Shown here: positions 13,115-26,830 of the stretch, one piece after another
How the letters are laid out: each line of letters starts with the position of its first letter
Numbering within the stretch: position 1 is the stretch's first letter
DNA from: Gorsachius magnificus
Lineage: Eukaryota > Chordata > Aves > Pelecaniformes > Ardeidae
Assembly (NCBI GenBank): GCA_034008185.1
Contig: CM067089.1
Location: forward strand, 24,214,213-24,278,212
Length of the DNA: 64,000 nt
Reading direction: 5' to 3'
Made by a program: the position numbers and the translations under genes
Notes under the pieces: model-generated
What the model saw: the letters and a program-made list of their open reading frames with translations, nothing else
Database searches by the model: none
What the model was told of the DNA's origin: nothing

Positions 13115-14570
13115 GCCTATTCATTAAATTTCTGTCTTTTGATATTTTGGGGAACCAGGGAGGTGAAGGGAAGGAAAATGGTAATTCCTCTACTTATCAG
13201 TAGTTTTGTTGCCTCTGATCAATGTTTAAAAGCTTTCAAGAAGAGCGTTGGCTGTGAATTTCCTACAGTTTCCTTGGAAGAAGGAAGGGGGAGTTGAGTA
13301 TTATTACAGGAAAAGTACGTCTTGCTCTAAAAACTGCACCTATGGTTTCAACTATTCAACTCTCAATTATAATAATGTAATGAGGAGGTGAGGATAACCT
13401 GGATAATTGCAAATGTGACTAACACAAAACATACGTAAAATTAGATTGCAAGAACCTCTCCTGAGAGCTTAATGGAAAGGAAAGTCCTATGATAACAGTT
13501 GGTATGCATGGAAGATCTCAAGTTAGACACATGGAAGCAGGTAGATGCTTACATTGCAGCAAAGCACTAGCACAGCTGTGTCGCTCCTGTACACAGCCAC
13601 CACTCCAGCCAAACCAGGCTTAATCAGACGCAGCAACCATGGATGGTCATGAGTAGCATGAAGCTGCTGGGAAAAACATTTTAGAAGCAACAAATACCTT
13701 ATCTTTGTGAGTAAGGGAGTATTTATTGGAAAAGGCCTTCTATGAACTAATGAACTGATTTTTCAGAACTGTTGTTAAATAAGCCTTTAGGTCTTTTTTC
13801 CTTAAGTATTGATAACCGATAATTGTTATCCTGGTCAGATATATTTGCTTCTGACTTTTTCAGTAGCTTTGACTGTGTTTAATAAATACCACATGCCTAC
13901 AAGCTGCAGCTTTGTGGCAATTGGAGATGATGCAATTGCATTTCATCCTTCTACCAGAAAATGCAAGCTTAGTATGTAGTGTGGTAGCTGAAGAACAGAG
14001 AGAGATAAATTATTCCCTTCCTGAATGTAAAAGCAGCATACATACATGACTGTTCACATCTGTAGCAAATGTTTGTATTCATTCAGTCATACGCTATTTT
14101 AATATTTTTTTTTTTAAAGTAATTCTAAGGGGGCAGAAATTTGAAAGGGAAAATATGCTTAAGATACAAAAATATTTTCTGTTGGTTTGATTGGCAACTG
14201 TATCTATTACCACCTCATCTAAGCCCAAGACAGAAACTTTTCTATCATTTCCTTTCCTTGAAAAAAGGAGTATGTCTTTAACAAAGGAATCTTGAATTAA
14301 TTTTTTCCTAGCAAGTATTTAAACATTTTGGTTTAGATTATTAGAGATAATCCTGTTACTCAAGCAATCCCTGAAGTTTCTAGGGAATTACAGGTATGTA
14401 AGCTGGAGGATTTTACTAGGCAAATTTAGTAGAGACTATAATAAAGTGGAGTTAATGAATGCCTGGCTAAATATAGTCCACTTGAGAGAAGTCAGTATGG
14501 CTTCTGAAAAGGCAAATCCTACTTGTAGTGTTTGAAGGACTCAACAGACATGTGGGTAAGGGTTATCCAA

Positions 14571-14722
14571 GTTATACAGCTATGTCTACAGTAGGAAGGC
14601 ATGCCATACAATAGGAGCAATCTTCAAAGCAAAACCATGCAGAGGGCCAGACACCCACATTATGCTTGGTGCGGGGGAAGCAGAGGGCACTTGGAATCGT
14701 TCTTGTTTGGCTGGCTGGACCA
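14571..14722. other. Unidentified segment inside the CR1 copy
   Basis: Between the two CR1-like blocks lies sequence that does not fit CR1 as I recall it. It is GC-richer in its second half (around 14640-14720) and ends in an A/C-rich run. It could be a small insertion into the CR1, filler from a deletion, or a diverged part of the element. Confidence 0.45.
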
Positions 14723-14762
14723 CGAAAAAACAAAACAAAACAAAAAACAACCCAAAACAACC
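14723..14762 (+). repeat. CAAAA-type A-rich low-complexity run
   Basis: Tandem-like C(A)3-6 units form an A-rich run at the junction where recognisable CR1 sequence resumes ('aatgttaggaatta'). It may be the tail of an inserted element or expansion of the A-rich part of CR1 itself. Confidence 0.7.
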
Positions 14763-15455
14763 TAAATGTTAGGAATTATAAAACAAAGACTAGAGAACAA
14801 GGCACAAAAGACAAAACATCATTAAGTCACCCAAGAAATCCCCACCTTGGATACTTGAGTACCAGAATCAGGGTTCTGGTTCTGTCAATTCCAATAGGCT
14901 GTAGTAGAACTGGAAAAAAGTTCAGAGAAAGGCAGTAAGATAAGCAAACATAAAGAATGGCTTCTGTATGAGGAACATAGGACTCTTGTTTGGAAAAGAA
15001 ACAGCTGAAAGGAGGAAACTACAGAAGCTGAAAAAATCAGTGGTGGTGTGAGAGGATACATTAGGATCAACCATTCACTACGTCTTCCAAGTTGAGACTT
15101 AAAGTGTTACTTAGTGAAGCTAGTAGCAGCCAGATTAAAAATACACACAGGTGGTAGTACACATATGGCACATCTAGCCAAAGGTGGCTGTGGATGCAAA
15201 ATATTTGCTTCCAAGACAAGTTCTTGGAAGATGGGTTCACTGAGTATTGCCTTGTCAGACAAACTACAGCATGCTCAGGGAATTTTTTGAGCAGGAAGCG
15301 GTTGGAGGCTGAAAGATTACATGGGGAAGGTCTGATAAACGCATGCCTTGTTCTTGGTTTTTCCTCTGTGTGTCCACTCATAGCCATTATTAGAGGCAGG
15401 ACACTGGACTGGATGGATCTTTGATTGAACAAGTGTAGCTATTCTTATGCTCAGT

Positions 15456-18400
15456 ATGGGAAGCCATGGCTTGGTTTCCAGAATGTACTGATACATTAAA
15501 AGGTTTATCAAGAATTGCTGTTCTACAGAGAGACTTTTTTGGGGTATAGAGCCAATAGGAGCAATTGTGCTGCTCCTTGTTTCCATTTGCTACTTTTGCC
15601 TTTGGTTTTGGTAGAAGTAATAAGTTTGCTAAGGCAGAGCTGTGGGAAGGACAAGTTCTAGCAGAATAGTATGGATGTGAACACCTGATGCTCAGCTGAT
15701 GTGGGAAAATATAAACTGGCAGTTTACATACAAACAAGTGGAGAGCTGCAAACTGCCCTTTATGCGAGCCCTGATATTTTATCCAGCAGAGCTTCAGTTG
15801 GAGTGGAATATCCATTTTTGCAGAGTAAGTACAATTAGTAACACTAATTCAAGCAGTATATATTGCCCATCAGCTCTTGCCAAAAAAGATGATTGGAAAA
15901 ATCTTTAGCACAAGAAAGCAAAAATCTGAAATGAACTTCAGATGTTTCACTTTAATGGCAACATATCACTCAGCTTTGAGTGGGTTATGCAAAAAATAAT
16001 TTCTTTTTCTGTATTATTACTAGCATTCTTCTTTCATTGCACCGCAATTGTTATTGAATTAAAAATTTTTTGGGGTACCCTGGACTCATTTTGAAAAGTT
16101 TTCAAGAATACAAGGCAAGTTCCCAGGTGAGCATCTGCCCGAGGCTTGCCTTTAAACGTGTTGTTTTGAAAGATATCTGTAATAGCTTGAAGTGAGACAG
16201 CATCCACAAAACAGTGAGTAAGGTGTGTTTTAAAGTGTGTTTCTCTGGTAGAATTGTCTGTATGTGTGATGCTATCATTACTTGCTGGGCTTGCCATTTT
16301 TCTCAGTCCTAGTGTCTTTGACCATCAACCATGTAATTCTAACTCCATTTATTGTCCTATCTCAACTCAGAGATTCCAAATCATGTGGGCATGGCAAAGA
16401 GTCTTGATGAGTGCCTGTTACTCATCTGATGCTATTTGATATTGGGGTTGGGCAGGGATTTTGCAGACGGTGAGAGAGATCAGTAAGATAGTCCCACAAG
16501 TATGCGTTTCTTCCTTTAAAAAAAAAAAAAAATCCCTTGTGCTTCACACGTTCACTGGTTAGTCTTAGAAAGTTTTAACATGTTTTTATCTACAGTGCCT
16601 TTATTATTGTATATGTGCTTGTGTTGCACTGCTCACAGTCCCTTTATGTCCTGTTTTCTAAGGGGGAGATAAGTGTATATGTATTTATTTCTGCAAGGTC
16701 TCGGGTCAAGGCAAACTTCCCTGGACAATTTGGACACAATCATTTTAGCCATCTGTTAGCCTTTGCTCATCATGAGGGGGTTTGTTTAAATAAAAAAACG
16801 AACACCAAGAAACCATACACCATAGAAATTAATGCTTGATAGATATTCATGATGCTTGTTTTCTCTTATAGTGAGAAAGCAGCTTAATTATTTTGAAGTA
16901 AAATTTTACATTGTTGGATTGAAATTTGAATCATTTCTTCAGAAGTAGAAAAGGAGCATACTGTTTCTCTTAAGATAATGACATGCATGTGCTCATGACT
17001 GATTCAGTGTTTTGATCTCAGATGCTCTGGGCATCTATCATGTAGCTACTGTCATATAAATTACACATTAATATCACTAAGATTTATTCCAGCATTTGCA
17101 GTAGTGGAAGTTCCCTTCATGACAAAGTCTTAAAAATATTATAGTATCTGTACCATATTATTGGAAATTTAATTAGGAAAAACAAAACCTACCTACCTAA
17201 ACATACTAAGCAGCTACATCTCATTCACCTTTCTGATAAAAACATATCACTGATTTAATTGAAACATTTGGAAACCTTACAGAAGTATTCATTTCATAAA
17301 TAAGATAAAATCATCTTAATAGGTTGGAATCTAGTCTTCTGCAGTTGGTAAATGATATGTGATCCATCGGTTATAAATTTTTGTCTGATATTTTATGGTA
17401 CTAGTGGCAATTTCCCTAAATAGTGAAATTAGCTCATGAGGACACTTGTTGCTTTCACATGGCTGTTACAGAAAAACTTGTTTAAACAAAGCCCTGTCAT
17501 GTGCAGGTTTCAGAGCCAATGGAAATATCAATGTATGTATCCAATTATGTTGGGGTATTTTTGTGTCCCCAATCCTTGAACTTTGTTTTCTGTTTCCAGA
17601 GATTTGTACTGTTCTGTAAATGTTGGCTAATTTTTTAATAACAAAGGCAGAAGGAGGAGACTTGCAGAAAAGGATCAGGAGCAAGGAGGGGGGGGGAGAG
17701 GTGAGGAAGAGGGCAATACAGAGGGTATTTTTTCAACTTTAAATATGAAATCACACTGAAAATATACATGGTGATGAAGCTGATGCTTAGAAACATTTTT
17801 AAAAAAAAAACTATTATATAAGAAAGAAGTATAAACCCTAAACAACTTTTAGGGAGGAGGGTGTGCCCCACAGGGAAGAGGCAGAAGAACATTCTTTGGG
17901 TAGGATTGTATTCAGAAGACACAGCAACAGCTGGCTTAACTCCATAGTTTTGAACGACCGATCACAGCATACATGATAGTGGCCGTCACTCCTCCTTGAA
18001 CAGGAGGAGGTAGCTGGAGCCATTAGAAATCTGTGGGAGATTTGTTCAGCTAGCCATGGGAGGAATGCTATACAAAGCAAGTTGAGCAGTTCTGATTCAA
18101 GGTAGTATGTTTTTTTCTTTTTTCATGTAGCTGAAACATGAAATTGAGAAAGAGACAAAATTATTTACAGTGGTTGAGGAGGAAATGGAAAGGCAGTAGT
18201 GAATTTATGTAGGATATAAAAATAGTAGGTAACTAATAGGAAGTTTGTGATCTTAATTACTTTGCTTGTACCTCATATCTCATACACTTCCATTTTTTCT
18301 CAAGTTAGTATTTTAGGGAAGGAATTGAGTCAGTCTCTATGTGTATAGATCACCTGTACTATAATGAAGTTGTGATCTAGATCAGAGACTTCAAACATTA

Positions 18401-18930
18401 CCGCAGCATGAATAAATAATAAAGCGATATTAATAAGAAACAGCAGCCCATCTGCACAGGGTGCACAACCACCCTAAATTCTATACATGTCAAGTGTAGA
18501 TGAGTTGCAAACTTGGGATTTCTTGAGGTAGTGCACATTTCCTGTGTAGAGGAAATTTCCTTAATCAATAAAAGGCTTCATCATTAAGAAAGAACTACTT
18601 TTGTATGCAAATGCCTATTAAAAGAAAAAAAAAAAGTATATTCTAACACCAAGTGCAAGTTATCTGGGTCTAGCAGAACTTCCTGCTTTCGAGATTTTGA
18701 ATTATTAGATTGTAAGCATTCCAAGACAGGAGCTGTTGGGTCATTTTCTAATTGTAAAGCAGTAGCACAATGAAATCAGAAGTAATAGTCATGATATAAA
18801 ATAATTTACTCAAAGGTCTTACCTTCCTTTGTGTTCCTTGCTGTCTTGACATATGAAGATATCGGGCAGACGACAAAGGGAAATATCAGCTGTCCATGGA
18901 TAGAGACACCCTAATAAGCACTTAGGAAGA
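15456..18930. other. Intron stretch, nothing else recognised
   Basis: Open frames around 15.4-15.9 kb overlap or flank the CR1 tail and are by-products. There is a G-run at about 17690 and a poly-A at 16518. Nothing functional was recognised. Confidence 0.6.
16518..16532 (+). repeat. Poly-A run, 15 bases
   Basis: A simple mononucleotide tract in otherwise featureless intron. Confidence 0.9.
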
Positions 18931-18934
18931 TACT

Positions 18935-19140
18935 TAATGATTAACTGTGTGCATTAATTAGTTACAAGTGTTATGTGTCATTAATAAATCTATACTTAAT
19001 TACAATATTAAATACCTTATGCGTTTTATGATTAATTCCATAACTAAAGCAAGCATTTTCATGTTTGTAAATAAGTGATGACTGCAGAGTAATTATCGTT
19101 AAATTGACTAAAATGAATTGTTAACTGTGTCATTGTAAAC
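18935..19140. promoter_or_regulatory. Candidate conserved non-coding block rich in ATTA sites
   Basis: Many ATTA/TAAT cores are packed here (tgattaac, cattaattag, cattaataaat, cttaattac, gattaattcc, taattatcg). It could be a homeodomain-bound enhancer or simply AT-rich intron. Confidence 0.3.
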
Positions 19141-19176
19141 TGCTCCTTTCGCTCAGTCTAAGAATGAATGAAACTT

Positions 19177-19201
19177 GGGGATGGGGATGGGGGGGGGGGG
19201 G
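19177..19201 (+). repeat. G-rich run with quadruplex potential
   Basis: Two GGGG tracts (19177-19180 and 19183-19186) spaced by AT are followed by a run of 13 G (19189-19201). This meets the simple four-tract rule for a G-quadruplex on the + strand. Confidence 0.8.
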
Positions 19202-20099
19202 AGATTTCCCACCTTATTTGTGTATTTGCATGAGAAAATTCTGTGCTGTAATTCTTCCTGTAACTTTTCAGGTTAAGAAAGATAATGTCAAACATTCAAA
19301 ACCAGCAGCCTGTTTTTAGCAAAGGTTGATAATACTGTTTGCTCATAAGTATGCTAGTATATTCTTTTTGCAATTTAGTATGTTTCTAAATGAATTAGAA
19401 AAAAGTAATCCTGGTGTGTACTTGGCAAAATGTTGTCTTAATTGTGTACAGTTCCTTAAGAGAATAGATAAAAGCTATGTGCATTTTATCTTTGTGTTAA
19501 AAGTGATTATGCAAAATGTGCCTTACAGTCTGTTTCTGTCCCACTGAAAGCTGGACAAAGTCTTATTTAACTTTAGCAAAATCAGACCATTATTGTTCTC
19601 CACATAAGGAACTGGTTTAGTGGCTTAAACTACTAAAATGCAGTTGAAAAAAACTGCAGTTTCTTAGAACTATAAATAAAATTCTTTATCCTTTACAGGC
19701 AGATGACTTGAGCACCCACTACTTTTTTTAAAAGAAAAAAAAAAAAAGAAAAATCTGGTCCTTCCTACATTTTTTTTTCTTACTCAGTTCCCTAAGAATG
19801 GCAAGCTGTTTCATTCTTAGTCAACGGATTTTTTTCAATACATGTTCTTCAGTCAGTCTCAGTTAATATCTCTGGGCTCACTTTGTAGAGTAGATATCAG
19901 AAAATGCCATGTAATTGATAAAACAACAGGAAGATGTTTCACCCACACTTGTTTCTGCTGTACCTCTTACCTCATCACTAAAATGCTTAGCTTATTAGTA
20001 TACCCTTAGGTTTCTTTCATGAAAAAATAATGCTGGCTTAAATTAAAGAATTTCTGTTTATCAGCTTTCCATTTCTGGATGCTAACAACATCCCAACGT

Positions 20100-20272
20100 T
20101 CATGAAAGGTTTGCTGTTATTGCCACTGTCGTAACAGATGGGCTTTCATGTTGATAGCTTGTCCATCGGACTAGTTTCAGTTCTTCCCGTGTGTCATCAT
20201 ACAAGTAGAGAAAGGGCTCTCTAGGCATGGCGCTGTCTGGACCATTCAGGGAAATAAAGGCCGACAGTGGTC
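20100..20272 (-). other. Exon-like open segment, minus strand, unidentified
   Basis: On the minus strand 'ttgttttgtgttccag' is a good acceptor. About 56 codons follow to a TGA, with more G/C in third positions than the surrounding intron. The peptide includes PLSAFISLNGPDSAMPREPF and LYLYDDTREELKLVRWTSY. I see no consensus donor before the stop, so it would be a last exon or a pseudogene piece. A second frame is also partly open, which weakens the case. Confidence 0.25.
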
Positions 20273-22029
20273 CTGGAACACAAAACAATATGCAGTTTGT
20301 TTCTCTTCCTCCATAAATTATCATTGATGTTGTGGATGGATATGAATTTCAATGGAATTACTAAACTTGATTGGCTGCTGCTTTGGAACAATTTTCTAGA
20401 ATAAAAGTGCTGTGTTAACATCACTTAATAAGCAAACTGAGAAAGAATAAGGTGGGTTTTCTTGGGAGGAACAAAACCTCCCAAAGTGAACAAGAATCAC
20501 CTCTATTTCATATGTGTTAAGTTCAAGCACGTTGTCTAGGTTTTTCATCTAAAAGGATGAGGAATGACATTAGCTGCAGTAATGACATTTTGGTCAGCTC
20601 TCAATGAAGATGGAAGTTTTCTGAGCAGAGATGGCAGCCAAAGCTCTCTGCTGACTCAGGAGATCACTACTGCATTATTTAATACTTTTTATTTTTAAAG
20701 TTATCACTGGAACCATGAGGGCTAGAATATAGGCCATTTTTACAGTTCTAAACCTTAATTTTCTAAATTGTCATAATGTATTTTGCACAAGTCCATTATG
20801 ATATTTGAGAGCTCTAAAAATTTAAATAAAATGTGTTTCCTCTTCATAATGGCCATTACTTCAAATAGTAAAGTTTATGATCCATTTTTACCAAAAAGAG
20901 AATTATTTCACTGCATTTCTCAATGCACACACAAAGTTCTCACAGAACAGTACTGGTGTGATATTGGTACTTTCAATATGACTGAATATTAAGCGGCAGA
21001 CTGTGAGAAAGATGAGAAAAAACAAGTAATTAATGTGAGTCTTCTCTTAATTGCAAAATGTAACTGTTCTATCCAGGACTATTAGGAGGAAGAGAGGGAA
21101 TGAGGGAAAGTTGTCTTTGACGTGAAGATACTGAGTCTGGAGCCATGAAAAAGGCCTTGATTCCTGGTTGTGCCATTCAAATATTTTGCAGAATTTTGGC
21201 ATGGAAGCTTGCTGTTTGGTTTAATTCAATAACATTTCTGAAATCTTCTCAGCTTCTGTTATAAGCACAAAGTATTAGTATTATTTGCCTTGTTGTTGAC
21301 AATTTGCCCTAGGGATAACTGCTTCAGCCAAGTATTTCTATTTGTATTCACTAGTAGCTATATATATGATATACCCATGGGTCCCGTCGGTCCCTGCTAT
21401 GCTTGTGATGTGCGCAGAAAGGAAACTATGAATTATATTTCTGAAGAAATTAGGGGCATCTTACAAGAAAATGTTCTCTATGAACCCAATTATACATAAT
21501 ATTATTAAAAAACCAAAATTCTGCTTTGCTGTCCCAAGACTAAGACTTGCTCATTGAACAGTGCTTCAAAGAGGAGATTATTCTATGATAAATGTCATAT
21601 TCAGGAGCTATTGGCCATATAAGCAAGAGTATAGAGGTATTAAATGCATGTGCACAGGTATACGCAGATATATCTTTCTGTTCTGGCTGGAATCCCTCAC
21701 GCTCTCAAACTTCATTCTTTCTAAAGATACTAGGCTTGTATTTACATTACGTAGTTCACAACTTATTTTGCCTGTAATTTCAAGTTTTTCTTTATTATAA
21801 TAGAAGTGTGACTGCAATTTTTATAATAATTTTTCAGACATGAGAAATAACATTCATTTTTATCTTAGGATACGTTTACTCCAGAGAATGTTAGATTTTG
21901 TATTCCCACACTTTGAAGTACTCATAGAGAAAGTCAATGCAAACTTAATTTCCTGGTCACACAACTAGCCTTAACACATACTTTAGATAAAGATAATAAA
22001 AACCATAGTAATATATAATATGTTATTAA

Positions 22030-22215
22030 CAAAAAATGCATCTTTTATCAATGCTGGGATTTTTTCAGCAGCCAGCAGAACTTGCAAAAAGCCAACACAG
22101 ATGCAGAATCGCTGCAGGCCATTATTGATTTTACTCTCTCATGAATTGCAAATTAATTTTGCTGCAGTTTATAAAACACTTGCATTGTTCTAGCTCTTGT
22201 TCTTAATAACAGGTG
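22030..22215. promoter_or_regulatory. Candidate conserved non-coding block
   Basis: The sequence around 'ggccattattgattttac', 'atgaattgcaaattaatttt' and 'gctgcagtttataaaac' mixes homeobox, octamer-like and Cdx-like motifs without simple repeats. Weak inference. Confidence 0.25.
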
Positions 22216-22773
22216 AGAATCCCTGGTTCAACTGAATTAAACTATTACAGCATTGTGAGATAGAGCCAGAAACAAAATCTGGCGTGCATGCTCAAGTATT
22301 GGAAGTCATGCTTTTTGGAAAGCAGCCCATAATAACTTAAACCTTATATAATTTTAACTCCTTGGTTTTCTTTAGATGCTCCAAATTCTCCACTGGACGT
22401 CATGGCCCAGCTTCATTAACTAAGGTCTGCCAAAGACCTTCTGCCAAGCATTCCCAGCTGTCTGCCTCTGTTGCACAAGTGCCTTATCCAGTAGGACACA
22501 GTGAACACAGGGGTTTGCAGAGTTTAAACAGGATGAATCCAGCCTCACTATGCCACCTCTGAGAAAACAGTCAAAATACCTATTTTAAGTAATAATGGTT
22601 TTCAAGGGGCATGTTTTAAAGACTAATTAGACATGCTATCTTATCTCCTTACCTTATCTGCCGGTCAATGGCCTGTTAATGCATGAAGATTGTTCTACTT
22701 CCCACTATGCTGCTTCTCCTAATTATAAAAAAAACAACCAACTTCCATTCCATTTTAACAAAGCAAGCTTTAA

Positions 22774-22794
22774 TTTTTTTTTTTTTTTTTTTTT
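22774..22794 (+). repeat. Poly-T run, 21 bases
   Basis: An uninterrupted T21 tract. It could be the reverse complement of an old A-tail, but no retroposed body is recognised beside it. Confidence 0.9.
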
Positions 22795-25700
22795 AAACAA
22801 GAGATGCATCGTCTTCCTTTGGGAAAATACTACAAAACTGCCTTTCATTTTGGCAGCATATATTAAATACCTTAGAAAGGTACTGCGGCAATGTAGGTTT
22901 AGAACAGAATTTCTAACATAATGAAGTTAAAACATTTTATAGTGTTCCAGTCACAGACAAGATTCAAGACTAATTTGAAGGCTTTCTTATTACTGGGTTG
23001 TTGCAGGTCTTTTCCAGGCATGACATGTAACTATGAACTAGTACAGCTACCATCGTTTTCAGTTGTCTCTGGATTCTCAGTGTGTTTTTACCAAATTGAT
23101 AACAAATGCCCTGGAAGGCCATTCTGTACTCAAAATGTTAAAATCACTGTGTAATAAGAATCCAGGTAAATGTGTTGAAATACCAAAAGTAATCAGGTGA
23201 CAAGTCCCTAACGGGGACTATGGATTTGTGTCATAGTCCACATGGTCACAGAGCAAGCAAGAAATGTTTTTGCAAAGACTTTGAGTGCTGATCTGCACCT
23301 ATTTACATAAAAAGAAATAGAATTTTTTTTAAAAGTGTCAATATTTTTAACTGTGTGCCATCTTAATAATATAATAAAAAAATATTTACTGTCTAGCAGT
23401 AACTTAGAATCTGACACACACATTCCTTCTCCAGTCCTCTTTTTCCAGGGGAAAATTGCACGTGATACACTTTTTGTATTTTCATAGCCTTTCTTTGTGT
23501 TCTTCTGTGAATTGCTGAGTGTTTTTACTGGTAAGATAAAGGCAGAAGAAATGTACTGAGACAAAGTGGCCATTATTAAAATATAAGAATTACTAGGAAG
23601 ATGCAGCAGTATCATATTCCGTATCTGCAGTATACTTTAAATCTGGAACTGGTGCAAATTTTGGTATGTCCAGGGCCAACAAGCCGTCTTCTGTAATTCT
23701 GAATGCGCAGCTAGGATTTCACAGTAAAAATTATTTCATTGCAGCTTCTAGAAAAATACAGGATGGCATGCATTCATTTATCATGTGCAAGGTTAATGAG
23801 AGACTTTAGACAGAAATTCTGCAGTCCTAGAGATTAATTTGTTGGATAACTAATATAAAAGCCCTCATTTTCAGAGCTGAAAATCTGCTATACATGATAC
23901 ATCATTTAAGTAATAATAATAAATATAGCCCTTCTGTTAGAACATTTCAGTATGCTTTTGAAATATTGTGAACACGTAGAAGACAAAACTTACATGACAG
24001 TCATGACTGGCCAGCTAATCCATAGCAGACCTTAAAATTAAACCCAATTTATTTCACACTATTACTAGCCTAGAAATGATAGTGTTTCTCTCAAATGAGC
24101 TTTAAACTTCTATTAAAACTTCCCATTTTTCAGAGTAACCTAAGGATTTCAATGACAACCATTGGCCTGTAGACAATATCAAAGTCATCCTAGAGCAGGC
24201 CTTTGAGCGTTCATGCTGCTGTTTTCTGTAATAGCTTCAGTCTTGCAACCATGAGCAGTACAAGAAGGAACTGTGGAAGAATACTGAAGCATTACGTATT
24301 CCGTTGAAGTCGGGTAGCAATTATCACTGGCCTTCTAAAGGCACAAGAGGGAAAACAAATGTGAAGTTACCTAAGCGAAACTTTCAGTAAATGGAAAGAA
24401 AAGTTTAAGGGTTCAGTATTCAAAGCTACTTATGTGTCTGGTGATACTGATGGTCACCAAGAGTAGTTTCAAAAGTAGGTAGTGTCTTACATGCCAGCCC
24501 TGTATAGGTTCTTTTTAGAAGTCCTTTAAAACTGTCCAGTGTTACAAAGGATCAACAAAAGAGTTTGTTCTTCTCTTTAATTTCAACTTTTCTCTTTTCC
24601 TGTCTTCTCAAGCCTACTCTTTTTTTTATCCTGCTCTGCAGTTTGATCAGTCAGAAACCAGGGCATGTTTAGACAACATATGCCCCCAAACTCCTTTCCC
24701 ATTGAAGTATTTGTTACATTGAAATGAGACTAACAGTTTTCATGCTGTGGAGGTATGCAAGCTACTGTTACCTTTGGCTCTGGGGAAAATGTATTGGGAC
24801 TTTTTCCAGAAAAGCAAAGTAAGGTATGCTCCTTTGAGATAAACTAGCAGTTGTGTACTTTATGGGTGAGGATTTCTACAACCACTAAAGGGCAGTGCAT
24901 GCCATCTTATGATTTCTCTTCTGCAGCTGTTGAACTGTCCTTGCTATTAAGCAGATTGAGATAGAGCCCATTGCTGGGCTTTCTTTTTTGAGAGATTTGT
25001 GAGCTTAATGCAGTTTTTAACACTTAAGATTAAAGGTCTTCTATTGTGAGCAGGACATGAAGAGGAAAATTCTGCCCTTTTCTTATTTCTGTTCCGAGGC
25101 CAACTGCCATGTGCCTGTAGTAAATAAAAGAGCTGCTTGTTACTGAAACAACATTTTTGTTGACCAAAAATTAGCTTATGTTGTAAGAGGAATCATAATT
25201 TCACTGTTGGTACCAAAACAGAAATACTGTGCAAATCTAAAGGTCTGATTATGCCAAACACAATGCGTGGTATTTACTGTGCAGTTGAAACTCTTAGCTT
25301 CACTAATAAGTAAATATGATCAGGTTTTGGATTAAGCAAGTAAACAAACATAATAAATGAAGATATTTGAAATCATGTCTCTTATTCATGTATTCTGACA
25401 AGTATACTTTAATTATTGATCAAGATGGCAATATAGTAAATATGCAGTTGCTTACATTAAAAATTCAGCATCTTTCAACATTTAGCTAACAGCATCCATA
25501 CGATATTCTTTGTGATATGGCTCTTTTACCACTACATGGTGCCTGTTGGACAATGCTGATGCCTTTTTTTAAGGATAACTACCACCTTATAATATACTGT
25601 GTAGAAATATTGTCTTAGCAGGACAAGACTGCCCTGCATTATTGCACTGTCATATAAGACAAGTATTGACCAAATATGTGGTATAAGAAAGTAGAATCTC

Positions 25701-26794
25701 AGAGCTGCGCTCAGTGGTTATAGGGTTAGTAGTTTGCTTGGTCTTTTGGGTTGTTTTTCTTTCCATTTTCATGGTATATCAAATTTGGGGTTCTATTAAG
25801 AGGAACTGAAGAAGCTGTTACTCTAATGACAAATGAGAAATATATCTTTTTTGTCTATATGCAGTAAGGGAATAAAATTCTATAACTATCTGAACAAGAA
25901 CATGTTCTTCCGGGCAATTTTTCATAATCTGAAGGATAGCTTTTACTTTGATACCATTGTGTTTTCACCAAATTCTAGTGGCAGAAAGAACGAACAAGAC
26001 TATTTTCTCAATTTGGATATGATGAGAATGCAAATGTGAAATGGATACTTAAGTATTTCAGAGAGAATATGCAGCCTAATGGCTGCTAGTCCCCAGTCTC
26101 AGATCTAATAGCTTAGTAGATCTTTATAAAGCATTGCCACCTTACGGAGCCCCGTGGCATCTAGACTCATGGAATATTGTACTTGGCTCAGGTTTTTTCT
26201 TTAGTTTGTCTTTCATAAGAAGGGTAGTATTCGAACTAAGTAGTTATAATGAGTTCCTTTTCCAGCAAATAGGAATTCCAGGAATTGGCTTCTGTATAGG
26301 GAAGAGTAAAGGACCAAGGGAAGCAAAAGGTTCATGCGTTCTGTACAGCTCTACTTAAAAGGAACAGAGACTTGTGAAAAAGTATCAACTCCAGTACCTG
26401 GCCTTCTGCTTTTAAAGCTAGTTCTTTTTATTGAATTACCTGAAATTAAGTAAACACATGGCAGAGCAGTAAAGACAGGCTATTTCATTACGTATTTTAA
26501 TATGCTGTGTTTTTTTATTGGTGGATTGAGCAGCTGTGTTTTGTTTTTTCTTTATAAAAAATTTTTGGAATTTTTGAAAACAGTATGAAAATGTTCTGCT
26601 GTAAGAAAAAAATCTATCATTAGTGCTTACTGCTGAAGCTTTAAAATGGTGATAAGTATTAAAAAAAAAGCTGGGGTCATCAAATTAAGGAAACAAGGCT
26701 TTGTTCAGTGTCCTGCTGCAAGGTGGCTGTTTGATGTACTGTCTCTTCAGACAGTTTCTGGACCGGATTTTTGTGAGAAATGTCTGCAAGATAG

Positions 26795-26830
26795 CATTGT
26801 AGAGGTGACAAGAGGTGACATTGTAGAGGT
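26795..26830 (+). repeat. Short compound direct repeat
   Basis: 'cattgtagaggt' occurs at both ends of this stretch, and the 10-base unit 'agaggtgaca' is tandemly doubled between. Probably slippage; it lies in the unremarkable frame 26646-26867. Confidence 0.8.

Larger units (their letters stand above)
14380..15455 (+). mobile_element. CR1 LINE, 5'-truncated and internally rearranged
   Basis: CR1 is the main non-LTR retrotransposon of birds and reptiles. The 3' end (about 15385-15453) matches the CR1 tail by recall: a 'ggacactggactggatggatcttt' type stretch, then 'gctattcttatgctc'. About 14980-15020 matches the 'cttctgtatgaggaacat ... aaaagaaacagctgaaagg' block late in the reverse-transcriptase ORF. 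About 14385-14560 matches an earlier block ('ggaattacagg ... gtcagtatggcttctgaaaagg'). Most of the reverse-transcriptase region between these blocks is missing; about 150 unrelated bases and a CAAAA-rich run take its place. All frames are broken and there is no young-type tail of short repeats, so this is a dead, old copy. Edges are approximate. Confidence 0.85.

Noticed and set aside
15194..15815. Overlapping open frames of 76-141 codons on both strands
   Set aside because: They overlap or flank the CR1 tail, occur in several frames at once and resemble no protein.
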